In this document: positions 1 through 8,332 of the stretch, piece after piece
How the letters are laid out: each line of letters begins with the position of its first letter
Position numbering within the stretch: the first letter of the stretch is position 1
Assembly (NCBI RefSeq): GCF_032854445.1
Contig: NC_088307.1
Location: forward strand, 1,490,001-1,554,000
DNA: 64,000 bases
DNA from: Liolophura sinensis
Lineage: Eukaryota > Mollusca > Polyplacophora > Chitonida > Chitonidae
Reading direction: 5' to 3'
Translations under genes and position numbers: made by a program
The notes under the pieces: generated by a model
The model's input: the letters and a program-made list of their open reading frames with translations, nothing else
Databases searched by the model: none
What the model was told of the DNA's origin: nothing

Positions 1-283
1 CCTTCACATCTATCAACCAATCGGGGTCGCGAGCTCTGGTAAGAACAAAGCGATCTTCAAGGCGAATTAATGAGAGTTTTTGTTCTTCAATCACCTTAGA
101 CGGCGACCTGCGCTCTTGCTCTGCAGAGGATGAGACATCTTGAAGGGAAGCAAACGTGGCAGGTTCTGCTTGCCCACCCCCCCCCCCCCCCTCCCGTAAT
201 CTTTTTGCGGCTGTACTTGCCACTTTGAAACTGGAAGGCATAGATTTTACCTTCCTAGCCTTGAAGTTCGAACTCCGACACAT
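1..283 (-). CDS. Partial ORF of unknown function running off the left edge
   Basis: An open minus-strand frame runs from an ATG at 283 to beyond base 1. Its N-terminal part is basic (Lys/Arg-rich). It is followed by a run of about six glycines encoded by a 15-base C/G homopolymer (164-195 region), then a charged, helix-prone stretch rich in Glu, Arg and Lys. A second minus-strand frame starting upstream (around 339) codes a short Ser/Asp-rich peptide that stops just inside this ORF, so the true N terminus could lie there with a frameshift between. I do not recognise the family. It may be another Polinton gene or the edge of flanking DNA. Confidence 0.35.
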   Translation of the reverse strand, partial: MCRSSNFKARKVKSMPSSFKVASTAAKRLREGGGGGGQAEPATFASLQDVSSSAEQERRSPSKVIEEQKLSLIRLEDRFVLTRARDPDWLIDVK

Positions 284-382
284 CAGCCAAGTCGCTTAAA
301 GACAGGCACGCAGACCCGGGACCGGCCGCGTCCACCATACTCATTGTATTTCTAGGGTAGCACTGAGGTACCCTACATTCAT

Positions 383-1000
383 TTACTTGCCGTCTTTGCC
401 TAAAAGCGCCACGGTCAAGTGCGTTATATAGTCGGCGCGCAAGGTTTTGTACTGTGGGTTGGGAAATGAAACCGTCTTCCCGCAGTTAATCCCTTCACCA
501 GTCAGGGCGATGGCCTGAAGTAGTGTTGAACCGCCACTGAAACCTGAGGTTATTCTCACGTTTTCTGAGGTGATCAGTTCATCTAAATGCACGAAGGCTT
601 CTTTTTGCGGGACCAAGATAGATGGCTTATCACCTTCCACAGTCCCCTCTCTAGGCCTATTCCCGTTGGAGAACCCTAAGATGGGGGCAAGCTCTAGGAG
701 CGTTATTATGGAATTTCTAGGGAGGGTAAGGACTAGGCGGCCCGTAGCTTCAGTTATTTCCAGAGAAACCCCATGCGGGCGGAATATACCCTTGTCCAGC
801 ATACAGACATTGTAGTAGCCCGTCGGCACTTCAACATGTTTCCCATCAAGCAAGAAGCCCACTCCGGTGGGGATATTCACCCAGTTCGGGTAGAATGTTA
901 TCTCGCGAAGGGCGGTTTTAAGGCGGCCGTCGAGGTTGTTAAGGGCATGAGGCAGCGTGTGCTGTGCCCCATTTAGAATGTCAGTCAATGTGATGAACAT
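383..1000 (-). CDS. Polinton conserved protein, about 205 residues, probably virion-associated
   Basis: Intact ORF ending in a Gly-Lys-Asp-Gly-Lys tail. The first ATG is at 1000; the only start upstream of it in this frame is a GTG at 1009. The protein is mixed and beta-rich in character, with no transmembrane segment and no signal peptide. It has a central LxLTLPRNSIITLLELAP stretch, typical of a strand/turn-rich structural protein. It is divergent to the next gene: the start codons lie within about 20 bases of each other, so any promoter must lie inside coding sequence. Proteins of this kind occur in the capsid gene neighbourhood of Polintons, and I infer a virion or assembly role. A specific function such as vertex, spike or minor capsid cannot be assigned from sequence alone. 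Confidence 0.65.
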   Translation of the reverse strand: MFITLTDILNGAQHTLPHALNNLDGRLKTALREITFYPNWVNIPTGVGFLLDGKHVEVPTGYYNVCMLDKGIFRPHGVSLEITEATGRLVLTLPRNSIITLLELAPILGFSNGNRPREGTVEGDKPSILVPQKEAFVHLDELITSENVRITSGFSGGSTLLQAIALTGEGINCGKTVSFPNPQYKTLRADYITHLTVALLGKDGK

Positions 1001-2276
1001 CTTAGCCACGATGAACAGCGAGGCTTACAGGTTCAATAGAGAGGCCACTTACAAGGCCGGGGCATTTCATAGTATCCAAACCCATGCAGAGCAGCTCACG
1101 CGATTTGACATCTACATCGATGAAAAGAAGGCCTTTCCAGTCCAGTTCACAGATGTATTGGCCAAGTACCGGCTGCCAAAGATAACCAGCAATGACATTG
1201 TTCGGGCCTGGAACACCAATCCTATGCAATTCTGGCAGAACCAAGTGAACTTCGCGGTCTGGTGCGCAACCACGGGCTGTGGCGTCTCTGCAAAAGACCA
1301 TCTTCTCGTCCCCGACCAACGAATAAGGGCCCTGTACACGTTCCATGTGTATTACCAAGTTAGGCGGATCTTGGAAGAGATCCAGGCCCCCCTGCCGCAA
1401 GACAGAGCGTGGGCGACATTCAAAAACCCCTACGACGAGAGGGTCTATGAGAGGATTTGTAGAGAGTTCCGCTTAGATGCGCACACAGACTGGAGGCGTA
1501 GGGGGGTGAATCACGGCCTCGGAGTGGCATATTTCTATATCACGAGAACGGGCTACAGCCCCATTTTCGATGGGACCTTCGTTCTGAGCAGGATGTCGTT
1601 CTCTAGAAAGCCTACAGCGCTCCACGTCGACTACATCGAGCAGGACGCCGAGGAGGCTTGGACGTCGTTGATTGTCGACACATCCCAAGGATTCACGCAG
1701 CCGGGCGTAGAGCGCCTAAACGATTCCATCCGGACATACGTGTGGGCTATTCTAGGCGCCCAAGCGCAAACAAGGGCGCGTATTCTAGGCACAGGCACAG
1801 CCTTCAACGCGCAAAAACAGTTTGCCGCGAACGTTGAAGACGCCAGTTCCTCTCCGATCGACCTTCCGTCTGCAATCAAACGCTACCAGGACGTACTACA
1901 GTATGCCGGGAGCGCTGTAGACTTTGTGTATGGCATAGGCCTATATATGGCCCAAAGCGACATGCTTCTACAGACCGGCCATGTGGCGAACTACAACAAC
2001 AAAATGGACGTGGACACAGAGGACCAGAAGCTAGGCGCCAATGAGGGTGTGAACGCTAAAGTGCCGCCCACTTTGCACAAGCGCGCAACTTCCCACGGGA
2101 TCGTTGAGCCACAAGAAAGCGTCCCACCACCCACCGCGCGCGTTCAGCATGTTGCTGCCGCCAGAGGCAAACAGGAACCCCTATTTCCAAAGCAAAAGAG
2201 TCACGATGCGGAGAAGACAGCCATCGTCGTCGCTGGGGTTGGTATCGGCTTACTGCTGCTGTGGACTATGCGTTAA
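993..2276 (+). CDS. Polinton conserved protein with C-terminal membrane anchor
   Basis: Intact ORF of about 427 residues. Candidate starts are ATGs at 978, 993 and 1011; 993 is a compromise, since the neighbouring minus gene starts at 1000. The N-terminal two thirds are globular and rich in aromatic residues and Cys (for example FWQNQVNFAVWCATTGCG). A low-complexity region rich in Pro, Lys and Gln follows. The protein ends in one hydrophobic segment (AIVVAGVGIGLLLLW) and a short basic tail, so it is a predicted single-pass C-terminally anchored protein. Its 3' end overlaps the convergent small gene by 27 bases. By position among capsid genes I infer a virion or membrane-associated role, but no enzymatic motif is visible. 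It has no frameshift or stop, unlike several neighbours. Confidence 0.7.
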   Translation: MNILATMNSEAYRFNREATYKAGAFHSIQTHAEQLTRFDIYIDEKKAFPVQFTDVLAKYRLPKITSNDIVRAWNTNPMQFWQNQVNFAVWCATTGCGVSAKDHLLVPDQRIRALYTFHVYYQVRRILEEIQAPLPQDRAWATFKNPYDERVYERICREFRLDAHTDWRRRGVNHGLGVAYFYITRTGYSPIFDGTFVLSRMSFSRKPTALHVDYIEQDAEEAWTSLIVDTSQGFTQPGVERLNDSIRTYVWAILGAQAQTRARILGTGTAFNAQKQFAANVEDASSSPIDLPSAIKRYQDVLQYAGSAVDFVYGIGLYMAQSDMLLQTGHVANYNNKMDVDTEDQKLGANEGVNAKVPPTLHKRATSHGIVEPQESVPPPTARVQHVAAARGKQEPLFPKQKSHDAEKTAIVVAGVGIGLLLLWTMR

Positions 2277-2588
2277 ATACTTGCGAACAGCCACGAGCAT
2301 TAGGCCACCTACTGCGACGACTAGAGCCCAGACATTATCGGCCAGCCACCCAGCCGCTTTCCCGAGAAGGTTCAGTAGCCAGGACACGATACTGCCAATA
2401 ATACCCGGAATCGCAGCGGCAGCCTTCCCAGCCAGCTTGCCAAGGGCGCGCGCCAGGGAGTGGAGATGCTTTTTCACCCATTCTTTAAGACCACGCCCGT
2501 CGGATGGAGGTGGTGTTGGCTGGATGCCCCCGCCGGACCCGCCAGTCAGCGCCAACTTTATCGCTAGCCCCAGTGTCGAGATCGCCAT
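2250..2588 (-). CDS. Small membrane-active-type Polinton protein
   Basis: Reading begins at an ATG at 2588; the frame is open back to a GTG at 2615 and a TAG at 2631. The ATG version gives about 112 residues. A hydrophobic N-terminal segment is followed by a Gly/Pro linker. A basic amphipathic stretch (KEWVKKHLHSLARALGKL) comes next, then two closely spaced hydrophobic segments and a short polar tail. This layout suggests membrane insertion or lysis. Adenovirus protein VI and similar factors provide the analogy, which is inference rather than homology seen here. The gene follows the coiled-coil gene directly, in the same direction, so the two are probably co-expressed. The lack of an ATG right at the junction may reflect a lost start codon. 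Confidence 0.6.
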   Translation of the reverse strand: MAISTLGLAIKLALTGGSGGGIQPTPPPSDGRGLKEWVKKHLHSLARALGKLAGKAAAAIPGIIGSIVSWLLNLLGKAAGWLADNVWALVVAVGGLMLVAVRKYLTHSPQQQ

Positions 2589-2630
2589 CCCAATTGCCGT
2601 GAGAATGGAGACCACGGTTATTCCCTGCTC

Positions 2631-3074
2631 CTAGAAGAGGGTGCGGACGAGCTCGGCCAGACTGGTATCCTTGTGTAGAATGCGATCGATCGTCTGCTTG
2701 ATGCGGCTTATTTGCGTGCGCAGGGCTTCGCCCGTTGAAGAGGCTGCTTCGAGCCGGGCCACCCTCCCGTCCTCAAGATTCCTTATCCGGTCTGCGATCC
2801 GGCGCCGGGAGAATTCATCAGTGGCCTCCTCCAACTTCTGTTTTTGTTTTGCGATGTTCTTATCGAGACTTGACAGCTTGGCGAGGTTATTCGCGTGTTC
2901 GCCTTCCGAGGTCTGCAGTGCCTTGTCAAGCCCCAGAAGTTCTCGCATGGGAAGAGGGGGGTCGTTTATCGTTTCAAGAGCCCGCCCGACCTCACTATCC
3001 GTCAAGCTTGTTTCCAGTGTGTGGACAGCATCAGCGGCCTTTTTCGCTGCTTGGTTTAAATCCTTCAGCTCCAT
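2631..3074 (-). CDS. Coiled-coil Polinton protein
   Basis: Intact 147-residue ORF starting at an ATG. It is rich in Lys, Glu, Ala and Leu. A long helical region (about residues 60-140) contains heptad-like spacing and dense charged pairs (KNIAKQKQKLEEATDEF, RIADRIRNLEDGR), indicating a coiled coil. No membrane segment and no catalytic motif are present. Coiled-coil proteins are a regular component of Polinton capsid gene clusters. A scaffolding or core role is plausible but is inference. It is followed by the membrane-active-type gene with essentially no spacer. Confidence 0.7.
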   Translation of the reverse strand: MELKDLNQAAKKAADAVHTLETSLTDSEVGRALETINDPPLPMRELLGLDKALQTSEGEHANNLAKLSSLDKNIAKQKQKLEEATDEFSRRRIADRIRNLEDGRVARLEAASSTGEALRTQISRIKQTIDRILHKDTSLAELVRTLF

Positions 3075-3169
3075 GGTATCTGCCTCGGCGGCCGCGGCAC
3101 CGAGTTCTAAACTCGCTGTCTCCGGGCTGTGACTGATGCCGGATGCAACGATGGCTGGATTGTCTTTCT

Positions 3170-3607
3170 CTAGCTTTCAAAGCCCAGACCCAGTCGAATA
3201 GCATCACCCCCTCCTTTTTGGTTGGCGATTGATGTGACGGCTCGCGGTCCACCTGTTCGTTTGTGGATGATTTTCACATCGCGGTTATCCTTGAGTCGCA
3301 CTTTCCCTTCTTCGCTAATCTCAAAATTCATGTAATAGCGTTTGAGACTTTTGGGTCGGAGGTCATACATCTCCTCCAAGTATTTGTAATAATCATTAAC
3401 GGCTTGCGCTAATATCCTTCCTTCTGATGATTTGAGGAACTCATCATCAAAGCTTTGTTGCTCGGGAACATTATTACCTGCAGGGAGAGGGGTCCGCTCG
3501 TCGTCGATGTTGTTCTCCTCTCTGGCATCGTCTTGGACGTTGTCCTCTCTGGCGTCGAACGCCTGGTCACCAATGTCAAAGTCTGTCATAATCCTCGTAT
3601 TGAACAT
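3170..3607 (-). CDS. Acidic Polinton protein of unknown function
   Basis: Open frame with ATGs at 3643, 3607 and 3589. The 3643 start would overlap the divergent capsid gene start at 3634, so 3607 or 3589 is preferred, giving about 139-145 residues. The N-terminal third is very acidic and low-complexity (Asp, Glu, Asn). The middle is helical and aromatic-rich (YYKYLEEMYDLRPKSLKRYYMNFE). The C-terminal part is basic and Gly-rich (ANQKGGGDAIRLGLGFES). No recognised domain. Being divergent from the capsid gene and part of the minus-strand block, it is probably a structural or assembly gene of the element. No lesion was seen. Confidence 0.6.
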   Translation of the reverse strand: MFNTRIMTDFDIGDQAFDAREDNVQDDAREENNIDDERTPLPAGNNVPEQQSFDDEFLKSSEGRILAQAVNDYYKYLEEMYDLRPKSLKRYYMNFEISEEGKVRLKDNRDVKIIHKRTGGPRAVTSIANQKGGGDAIRLGLGFES

Positions 3608-3633
3608 TGCAAGGTATACCTTCAGTACACACA

Positions 3634-4912
3634 ATGGATGCATACGGACGCAGGCTAAACCCCTTCAGAACACTCCGTAAGCCTCGGGGGGTACAAGGTG
3701 TACAGCAGTCGTTGGTCGTCACCAACAACCTGAACGATCGACCAGAATCAACAACTCTTGGCCCGCTTCCCCAACCTCGGCGCAAATGACGTTATTGTGC
3801 CCGGTACCGTGCGCTTGGCCTTCTCGATCACGATCAATTCATCCGACCCGAACTCCACAGTGGTCGGGAATCTCGGACGCGCAGTAGTCAAGAAAACAAC
3901 GATCAGAATCAGCGGGAATGAGGTAATGTCCATCGACGACTCTGATGTGTTTCATTGCTACGGCGACTTATGGCTGACCAAAAACGAACGGCGGAATACG
4001 GCCTACCAAGCCATCGGCAGCGAAAACATGCTTAAACTTCGAGTCGGAGCGGAGGACGCAAGTGACGACGATACTGGAGAAAAAGCCATCGCTCGCGCCT
4101 TTGGCAGCCGGTTCCACATCCCGCTAGATTTTGAGCTTCTAGATAACCACATGCCATTCTACCAGAGTGGCTTGGCCGATCGACTGGAGTACGAACTGAC
4201 GTTCAACGATTACGGCCGGTTCATCCAGGCAACAGCCGACGCGACTTACACCATCGACAACATCAGCCTGGAGTTCGATATGGTCACCGAAGAGGAGCTC
4301 GCTAGACAGATCCGCACCCAGTTTGCCGGGGGCGTCTCCATTCTGTATGATCGCGTCCTCCGCCACCGAAAGTTTGTGAAGGACAAGTCTGATACTCTCT
4401 GGAACATAAACCTGAACACGCCCGCAAGAGCAATGAAGGGCATCCTCATGCTGTTCGAGACTAAGGGAACCCCATGGAAGAGGAGGTCGGAATCCTTCTA
4501 CAACCCGAAGATCATCAAAGTAGAAGTCACAATAGAAGGGGTCCCAAATCAGTTGTACAGCCAGGGCATGCGGGCTTACCAGCAATGGGGCGAGGTCAAG
4601 AGGTTCTTCGCCAGCTCACCCTTACGGAAGCGGGACCCTGAGGTGGCCAGGGTCGTAAAAGACTTAGGCCTGGCAGACGTCTCCCTGGAAGAGTTCTTAA
4701 CGCACAAGCACGCCTTCTGGCTTGACCTTCGGCCAAGCGACGATGACGAGCTGCATGGCAGTGGGAGGCGCGTTCTGAACGGCAGCGAGGGGATTACGAT
4801 ACAGGTGACAAAAGAGAGAGAAGATCCCTGCGTGTTGAACGTATATCTCTATGTGATCATGAACGCAAAGCTGCACATCCAGAATGGTAGATTCGTTAGC
4901 GCGCTGTATTGA
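3634..4912 (+). pseudogene. Polinton major capsid protein (double jelly-roll type), frameshifted
   Basis: The main open segment (3737-4912) encodes about 390 residues of strand-rich protein. It has conserved blocks such as KKTTIRISGNEVMSIDDSDV near its start and LNVYLYVIMNAKLHIQNGR at its end, which I recognise as Polinton capsid-type. The N-terminal part lies in a different frame, beginning at the ATG at 3634. The two frames meet around 3731-3734, where a TGA closes the body frame upstream. One surplus base there would explain the break. The gene overlaps the ATPase start by 29 bases, and this capsid-ATPase order fits an assembly module. The assignment as major capsid protein is by family resemblance, size and context. 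Programmed +1 frameshifting or an assembly error are alternatives to decay. Confidence 0.8.
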
Positions 4913-5502
4913 TGACGCCCACTGCGCGATTATCTGTGGGCAGACGAACTGTGGCAAAACAGTCTTCGTGCTGGGCCTGCTTGAGGGCCCTTTCCGCGGT
5001 TTCTTTCATCACATTGTGATCCTGTGCCCCACTCTTATGCATAACGAGGCGTACCGGCGGCGATGGATACTGTCTGACCCTGAGGTTTATTGTTTTCATC
5101 CCGGCGAGCGGCTCAACGACTGCCTGAGAGCTTTCTACAGATTGTTCGAGGGGGAGCCCACCCTATACATCATCGATGATTGTAGCGCGTTGGAGGCGAT
5201 GAAGAAGAAACAAAAAAAAAATGCTGTCATTCATGGCTTTCTCGGGCCGTCATGCAAAGCAAAGCGTCTGGGTCCTCACTCAGAAATACAACGCCGTCCT
5301 CAAAGACTTTCGCGAGCAGACAAGGTGGGTGGCTTTATTCCACTGCAAAGATCGGCACTCGTTCAACGAATGCCTGGAGGAGAACCACATCATCGAGGCC
5401 GAGAGCGAAAAGGCGGAGGTTCGACAGAAGCTCAAGGACAATCCGCATTCTAAGCTCCTGCTAATGACTGATACGCCCGCCACATCTAAGATTATATATT
5501 AG
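4884..5502 (+). pseudogene. DNA packaging ATPase (A32/FtsK-HerA type), frameshifted at a poly-A run
   Basis: Starts at an ATG at 4884 inside the end of the capsid gene. Residues 19-26 form a Walker A motif (GQTNCGKT). A Walker B motif (LYIIDDCS) lies near residue 98. The frame is then lost at ten consecutive A bases (5212-5221). The downstream third continues in the +1 frame to a stop at 5502 and holds the expected Q-containing sensor-type strand (SVWVLTQKYNAV). In Polinton-like viruses this enzyme drives genome packaging into the capsid. An indel in the homopolymer could be genuine decay, a sequencing artefact, or a site of transcriptional slippage. Either way the frame as given cannot yield the full enzyme. 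Confidence 0.85.
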
Positions 5503-5527
5503 ACGTAGGCGCCCCTACGTATGAGGC

Positions 5528-6054
5528 ATGGATACCGACGAGCTTATAGACGAGATTCTGGGCGCAGAGAAGGAGCCCGACCCCAGCCAACAGCCCGGCC
5601 CCAGCCAACAGCCCGGCCCCAGCCAACAGCCCGACCCCAGCCAACAAGATGATGCACGGCAGCTCAGGGATAGGCTGGCGGCACTTGCGGTGGGTGGGCA
5701 GGCCAAGCGATATCTGAGAAAAGACGTAACAGCCGCTGAGATCGACGCCATGAGCGACGAAGACGTTGAAAGGCTCCATTCCCGGTACGAGGCTAAGCTC
5801 GGTGCGCGGATGGTTAACGGTCTCGGAGATATATCTTGAGATCATATGTAAGGGCGGCCAGCTGGCTCCTACCAATCCCACCCGAGAATCGACCAATGCT
5901 CATTGCACAGCTCGCCACCGACCCATTTGTTGAACAGGCGCTTAGCAGTGCTAGCTGCTGGCTATACTACTGCTATGGTAAGTACTTGACACCGTTAACC
6001 ATGGCGCTGACCACTGCTGAGCACTGCTCATTTGAACACCACTGCTGTCCTTGA
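5528..6054 (+). pseudogene. Polinton small protein with Pro-Gln repeat, frameshifted
   Basis: The first frame (5528-5839) starts at an ATG and encodes an acidic N terminus, a PSQQPG repeat and a helical region (MSDEDVERLHSRYEAKLG). It stops at a TGA near 5839. The adjoining frame from about 5836 to 6054 continues with an uninterrupted stretch (ASWLLPIPPENRPMLIAQL) whose character and spacing fit a C-terminal half of the same protein. I therefore read this as one gene of roughly 170 residues with a one-base loss, or two-base gain, near 5830-5838. The alternative is two separate small genes. It sits between the ATPase and the small membrane proteins on the plus strand. Function unknown; probably assembly-related. 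Confidence 0.6.
5577..5648 (+). repeat. 18-bp coding tandem repeat (PSQQPG), four copies
   Basis: Four near-perfect copies of an 18-base unit inside the small Polinton gene. They encode the hexapeptide PSQQPG, with PD replacing PG at the edges. The period keeps the frame. Confidence 0.9.
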
Positions 6055-6079
6055 AATGAGCCGTATGATCCGGAGGAAC

Positions 6080-6472
6080 ATGAGTACAACGATTCCGGAA
6101 GGCCCGAAGGAAGTGGAGGAGGTGACAGCGGATTCTACAAATGATGGCCCTGCAAAGAATCCCAAAAAAGTCGCTGCGGGTCGATAGGGTGCTGCAGAGA
6201 GAAAGGCCAAGGCTAAAAAGCTCAAGGATGAGGCCACAGATTTTGCGAAGGAACCGGATTCTACGAGGGCACACCAAATCACCCACTGGAGGGCGCCCCT
6301 GGCTTTATTAGGCGCTGGCAGCCTTGCAGTGCTAGTGTTGCTACGCATGTGGCGCAGCCGCTATACAGCACATGCACGAGGTGCAGATATCACGCCGCAA
6401 GAAAAGAATCTCCATTTAAATACACGTCGCGACCATTTCTATATAAAGCAGCATGTCTACTCCACCCAGTAA
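6080..6472 (+). pseudogene. Polinton small basic membrane protein, internal stop codon
   Basis: From an ATG at 6080 the frame reads an acidic N terminus, then a basic Lys/Ala-rich region (NPKKVAAGR). An in-frame TAG (6185-6187) follows, after which the same frame continues open with a charged helix (ERKAKAKKLKDEA), one hydrophobic segment (APLALLGAGSLAVLVLL) and a basic tail. It ends with TAA at 6470-6472. Continuity of composition across the stop shows it is a single gene of about 130 codons with a nonsense mutation. The 3' end overlaps the next gene by 20 bases. Likely a single-pass membrane protein; precise role unknown. It lies between broken and intact members of the plus-strand block. 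Confidence 0.6.
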
Positions 6473-6692
6473 CGGAAAAGTGCTAGTCAACGCGGCCTAC
6501 CACGCCGCTGTGGTCTCTCTCCTGGCTACTGGGTACGCTCGTCTCGGCCAGATGTTCCTGAAAGGAGCCCTCCCGAAGCTGGACTTAACACCCCGTGACG
6601 TCGGCATGGTCATTGCAGATGTAGGCCTGGCCATGTTATCGAAGGAACTGATAATTAAACAAGGGCTCCTTCCTCCCAATATAATCCAGTAG
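6453..6692 (+). CDS. Polinton small two-span membrane protein
   Basis: Intact 79-residue ORF starting at an ATG. Two hydrophobic stretches are visible (about residues 14-30, NAAYHAAVVSLLATGYA, and residues 50-63, DVGMVIADVGLAML). They are separated by a basic linker, and the tail ends in PPNIIQ. It is a predicted small integral membrane protein. Only two bases separate its stop from the next ATG, so the two are probably expressed together. Function unknown; Polintons commonly carry such genes between the ATPase and the integrase. Confidence 0.7.
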   Translation: MSTPPSNGKVLVNAAYHAAVVSLLATGYARLGQMFLKGALPKLDLTPRDVGMVIADVGLAMLSKELIIKQGLLPPNIIQ

Positions 6693-6694
6693 TA

Positions 6695-7144
6695 ATGGCC
6701 TCCATCGCAATGATGATGGGCGGAGCCCTCGTAAACGCTTTGGCCTTCAGCGGGAGCAGCTATATGTTTTCGATGCTGAGCAGTTCCGGTGTCGACGAAG
6801 AGCGGAGGCGCCATGACCGGGCTGTAGAGCAGCTCCAAGCCGCCCAGGAAAAATGGTCCCGAAAGCGCACTGAGCGCTTGGACTGGATCAACGATGAACT
6901 CCACCGCCAGGGCCACGCTGTCCAAACGTTCCGGGATGTCGACGCTGCAATCCGCGAGTATTCTAGGGTCACGGGCAAAACTCTTACACGCGATGCACGC
7001 GAGGCGCTGCTGGGCACAGAGCCACAGCTCTCCGATTTTTATGTGCCTAGTGAAGATCAAAAACACCGAGAGATGACCTTCGTCATCCTGGGAATGTGTG
7101 TGGTTGGGGGTGTGAGTTACGGAATCGCAAAACTCACCAAGTAA
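6695..7144 (+). CDS. Polinton protein with terminal membrane segments and central coiled coil
   Basis: Intact 149-residue ORF beginning two bases after the previous stop. A hydrophobic N-terminal segment (residues 3-29) is followed by a long charged helix (ERRRHDRAVEQLQAAQEKW and beyond), a motif-like block (LSDFYVPSEDQKHREM) and a second hydrophobic segment near the C terminus (FVILGMCVVGGVSYGIA). This fits a membrane-associated structural or assembly protein with two membrane spans and a coiled-coil middle. No enzyme motif. It is the last intact gene before the broken integrase. Confidence 0.7.
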   Translation: MASIAMMMGGALVNALAFSGSSYMFSMLSSSGVDEERRRHDRAVEQLQAAQEKWSRKRTERLDWINDELHRQGHAVQTFRDVDAAIREYSRVTGKTLTRDAREALLGTEPQLSDFYVPSEDQKHREMTFVILGMCVVGGVSYGIAKLTK

Positions 7145-7300
7145 TCCGACCTGATTGTGCCGGACTCACCATCGAGCTCCTCGCCGTATGGCAGGCACGA
7201 TCTTAGTAGTGAGGTGGTTCTGCGCACGCAAATACGCCGAGACGATTAACATCTTTTTCGTCGCAAATCTGTTAGAGGGCTGTTAGAATACTTTGATGAC

Positions 7301-8332
7301 ATGGCTAGTAAGGTGTCTGCTCGCCTGGCAAATATCTACTACAGCCCTCGTGGGTACTGGAAGGGCCGCGCGGCCATCCAGAAACTTGCCACTGCGGCTA
7401 AAGTCTCCGAAGATGTGGTCCGGGCCTGGCTGGAAAAGCAGGCTATCTGGCAGATATACTAGCCCCGTCCCCGAAAAATACCGAGGCCTATGTTCGATGT
7501 TTCCACGCCGAATGACATCCACCAAGCCGATCTTCTAATTCTACCACATGATCGGCGAGGCCGGAAGCTGTATAAGTACGCGCTGACAATTGTTGATGTC
7601 GCTTCTCGCTACAAGGAGGCGGAACCTCTGGCTACTAAAGATTCCAAAGAAGTCGCTGATGCTCTCTCTCGCATTTACAAGCGGGGACCCCTGAGATGAC
7701 CGAAGCTTCTCCAAGTTGACCCTGGGCGCGAGTTCATGGGTGCACTGAGCCAACTGCTGGCCAAACACGATGTCACAGTCCGCCGAGGCCGCGTGGATAT
7801 CCACCGAGACCAAGACATAGTGGAGCGTTTCAACCGTACTCTGGCTGAGCGGCTCTTTGGACATCAGTACGCCCAGGAGATGCGCCTCCCTCCAGAACAC
7901 CGGTCTACTGAATGGGCGGCTCGGCTGCCCTCTGTTGTGGCCGCACTGAATAACGAGACAACGAGACTGATCGGTAAAAAGCCGAAAGACGCCATCAAGG
8001 CAAAAGGGGTGCCCCATAAGCCTTCCTCGACGGTTCCAGGTCGTCCCGTTGGACTTAATGAGCGGAAGATCCCCGAGGGTGTTGGCGTTCGTTATCTCTA
8101 TCAGCCTGGAGAGCTGGAGGGCGGCCGCCGTCGCGCGACTGATCCTGTGTGGTCTCTAGAGATATATCGGCTTGGGCGCTCAATCACAAAGCCTAATGAG
8201 CCCGTGCTGTACTATCTAGACGATACGTCGGATGGCCCGCGACGGGGATTCGTTCGTGAGGAGTTGCTTAGTGCCTCCCGATACTCAGCTTCCCCCGGAT
8301 GGGGTTCTACGGCGCTAGTAGTTCCTCGATGA
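7301..8332 (+). pseudogene. Retrovirus-like integrase (DDE) with two in-frame stops
   Basis: A single frame from an ATG at 7301 to TGA at 8330 encodes about 340 codons, interrupted by TAG at 7460 and TGA at 7697. An N-terminal Tyr-rich helical region (YYSPRGYWKG) precedes the rve core. The catalytic triad is recognisable as Asp in HQADLL (7529), Asp in VDPGREF (7718) and Glu in DIVERF (7823), with about 34 residues between the last two. A C-terminal SH3/chromo-like beta region follows. The enzyme would insert the element into host DNA. All coding segments share one frame, so the damage is two base substitutions, not indels. It converges on the polymerase gene and overlaps its 3' end by 26 bases. 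Confidence 0.9.
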
